Shown: piece after piece, positions 62,674 through 64,000 of the stretch
Position numbering within the stretch: position 1 is the first letter of the stretch
Layout of the letters: every line of letters starts with the position of its first letter
DNA from: Methylophaga sp. 41_12_T18
Lineage (GTDB): Bacteria > Pseudomonadota > Gammaproteobacteria > Nitrosococcales > Methylophagaceae
DNA length: 64,000 nucleotides
NCBI GenBank assembly: GCA_002163115.1
Contig: MAAI01000087.1
Location: 1-64,000, forward strand
Direction of reading: 5' to 3'
The notes under the pieces: model-generated
Seen by the model: the letters and a program-made list of their open reading frames with translations, nothing else
The model's database searches: none
Told to the model about the DNA's origin: nothing
Translations under genes and position numbers: made by a program

Positions 62674-62749
62674 TGGAGCCGGAGATAAGACTTGAACTTA
62701 CGACCCTCTGATTACAAATCAGATGCTCTACCAACTGAGCTACACCGGC
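62674..62749 (-). tRNA. tRNA-Thr(UGU)
   Basis: 76 nt with encoded CCA. D-arm GCTCAGTTGGTAGAGC, anticodon loop TTTGTAA in a 5-bp stem TCTGA/TCAGA (anticodon TGT), T-loop TTCAAGT. The acceptor stem GCCGGTG/CTCCGGC has a T-T mismatch at the sixth pair, and the T-stem is weak (GTAAG/CTTAT with a G-T pair). Confidence 0.92.
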
Positions 62750-62840
62750 AAATCAAGAAGCGAATTATACGGAGGGAATTTGAGCTTAGCAAGCAATTTA
62801 TCTAAATTTTTTATATTTTCTTAGCTAAACTGGGAGAAAG

Positions 62841-63719
62841 TTAATTACTGATGTCATTTTTGATTTCATCAATGTTTTGTTTCAATGATTCTAGTTCACT
62901 ATTTGCTAATTCTGGAGTAGACCAAAACTTTTGAAAAATAACGTGTTTTGTTAATTCTTCAGGAAGAGGATCATCACCAGCAAGGGATAACTGATGAGCC
63001 ATGAATACAATATCATCTAGGTTAATTGATTGTTGCGAGTCGCGGTCAAAGTCACAGTGCGACTTAGCAATATTGATAATATCCGGCGAAAAGTTCCAAC
63101 TTTCCATAACTAACTTTCCTGCACTTGGGTAAAGTTTAGGGATAACAACGTCAGCTACCAGCATTAATACTTTGGAATTGATATTTAATTCCGGTATTTT
63201 GTTTAGCCTAAGCAGTAGTGGCAATGTTCCTATATTGTGAACCATGCCTGCTAACAGTGCTTGTTCAGGATCGATATCAGTTGTTTTCTGTGCCAAGACA
63301 TAACTGATGGCCGCCACCGTATTACTTTGTTGCCAACTGTGTTCAAAAAATGATTCTAAGCCTCTAGTTTTAGACTGCATGAGGTTTTGAGCGATAGATA
63401 GGCCGATGATTAGGTTTTGAACTTTAGCTATCCCTAATCGAGCCACAGCAGCTTTGACGCTGGTGACATGGTAACGTTCACCAAATAAGGCGCAGTTAGC
63501 GACTTTGATGAGTCGGCCAGAAATATGAGCATCTTGTATTATTAATTCAGCAATATCGTCGGCAGTGGATTGTTCGTCATTGGCGATAGTACGCACTTTA
63601 ATTAGAATGTCGGGCGGGGAAGGCAGTTCTAGCTTATTACTTCTGATATCGTCCGTTAAGGTTGCTAACGCTGCGTTGACTTGTTGTGTCAGTGTCGACT
63701 TATTCATTTCAGAGCCCAT
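62841..63719 (-). CDS. HDOD domain protein
   Basis: 292 residues, cytoplasmic. LPSPPDILIKVRTIANDEQSTADDIAELI followed by DAHISGRLIKVANCALFG is the HDOD signature start, and HNIGTLPLLL and HQLSLAGDD mark later helices; the catalytic His-Asp pairs of true HD phosphohydrolases are lacking, as usual. HDOD proteins act as signalling adaptors, often in cyclic di-GMP or motility pathways. The start at 63,719 has AAGGA about 6 bp upstream on the - strand. tRNA-Thr lies 91 bp downstream on the same strand. Confidence 0.9.
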   Translation of the reverse strand: MGSEMNKSTLTQQVNAALATLTDDIRSNKLELPSPPDILIKVRTIANDEQSTADDIAELIIQDAHISGRLIKVANCALFGERYHVTSVKAAVARLGIAKVQNLIIGLSIAQNLMQSKTRGLESFFEHSWQQSNTVAAISYVLAQKTTDIDPEQALLAGMVHNIGTLPLLLRLNKIPELNINSKVLMLVADVVIPKLYPSAGKLVMESWNFSPDIINIAKSHCDFDRDSQQSINLDDIVFMAHQLSLAGDDPLPEELTKHVIFQKFWSTPELANSELESLKQNIDEIKNDISN

Positions 63720-63778
63720 AGACTATCCTTAATAAGGTTCGCTCAGTATAACGGAAGCATAAGGTGAATTTCAGACAT

Positions 63779-63806
63779 AAAAAAACCTACACGAGGTAGG
63801 TTTTTT
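63779..63806 (-). terminator. Terminator downstream of tRNA-His
   Basis: Arms AAAAAACCTAC and GTAGGTTTTTT with a 5-nt loop. It has T-runs on both strands and lies directly after the tRNA-His 3' end in the - direction. Confidence 0.9.
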
Positions 63807-63818
63807 GTTTTCGATGTA

Positions 63819-63895
63819 TGGGGTGAGTGATGGGGCTCGAACCCACGACAGCCGGAATCACAATCCGGGACTCTACCAACTGAGCTACACTCACC
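63819..63895 (-). tRNA. tRNA-His(GUG)
   Basis: 77 nt with encoded CCA. The acceptor stem has the 8 bp typical of tRNA-His (GGTGAGTG/CACTCACC, G-1 paired), D-arm GCTCAGTTGGTAGAGT, anticodon loop ATTGTGATT (anticodon GTG) and T-loop TTCGAGC. Closely similar to the E. coli gene. Confidence 0.96.
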
Positions 63896-64000
63896 ATTAT
63901 GAACGCTTAATCTGACAGCAGATGGAAACCGAAATCTCCATGTTCATTTGGAAAGCCGACAATTCTACGGCCTTTATTTATTTGGTCAAGAAAAATTATG

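Overview
The window is a chromosomal segment that looks like a marine gammaproteobacterium of the Alteromonadales (Colwellia/Thalassotalea type). The basis is a low-GC look, the gene families present and their arrangement; this is inference, not a database result. No phage, transposase or CRISPR array is visible.

Region 1 (1-19,800, + strand) is an exopolysaccharide locus of the exosortase A (XrtA) class. It opens with the C-terminal part of a secreted sugar-hydrolase-like protein whose gene starts left of the window. Then come two acyltransferases, a Wzy-like polymerase, a Wzx-like flippase, several glycosyltransferases (GT2, GT4, GT25), two sulfotransferases (one frameshifted), a WecG-type transferase fused to a STAS domain, an exosortase A-EpsI fusion and the TPR lipoprotein PrsT. 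A strong terminator closes the block. The product is probably a Wzx/Wzy-type polymer decorated with acyl and sulfate groups.

Region 2 (20,068-26,147) makes sugar nucleotides: rmlBACD (dTDP-L-rhamnose), a phosphohexomutase and, on the opposite strand, UDP-glucose dehydrogenase.

Region 3 (26,148-45,823) is a nitrate/nitrite assimilation island. It holds nirBD, a PhzF-like protein, a NasA/NapA-like molybdoenzyme with its own four-cluster Fe-S/membrane-anchor subunit, a small conserved protein, a NasB-like flavoprotein, nasA, an outer-membrane porin, an orphan histidine kinase, a NarK/NasA-type transporter and a PP2C phosphatase-protein kinase fusion. Four intergenic regions carry a sigma-54 type -24/-12 element with exact GG-N10-GC spacing. 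Three carry a GCAC-N7-GTGC dyad matching NtrC sites, so the island is probably under NtrC control.

Region 4 (45,839-50,411, - strand) encodes two large GGDEF-EAL proteins, one ending in a CZB zinc-binding domain.

Region 5 (50,933-62,371, + strand) is the best candidate for an undescribed system. WecB, a processive GT2 synthase, a discoidin-DUF2334 deacetylase-like protein, a DUF4434 hydrolase-like protein, a VTC-domain protein, a DUF4956 membrane protein and a CotH-type kinase are tightly packed. They are followed by an AMIN domain-repeat linker-AlgE-like outer-membrane barrel. The parts match the logic of synthase-dependent polysaccharide secretion (alginate, PNAG, Pel), but the set is not one of those systems and adds the VTC/DUF4956/CotH trio.

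The right end carries tRNA-Thr(UGU), an HDOD protein and tRNA-His(GUG), all on the - strand, with terminators.
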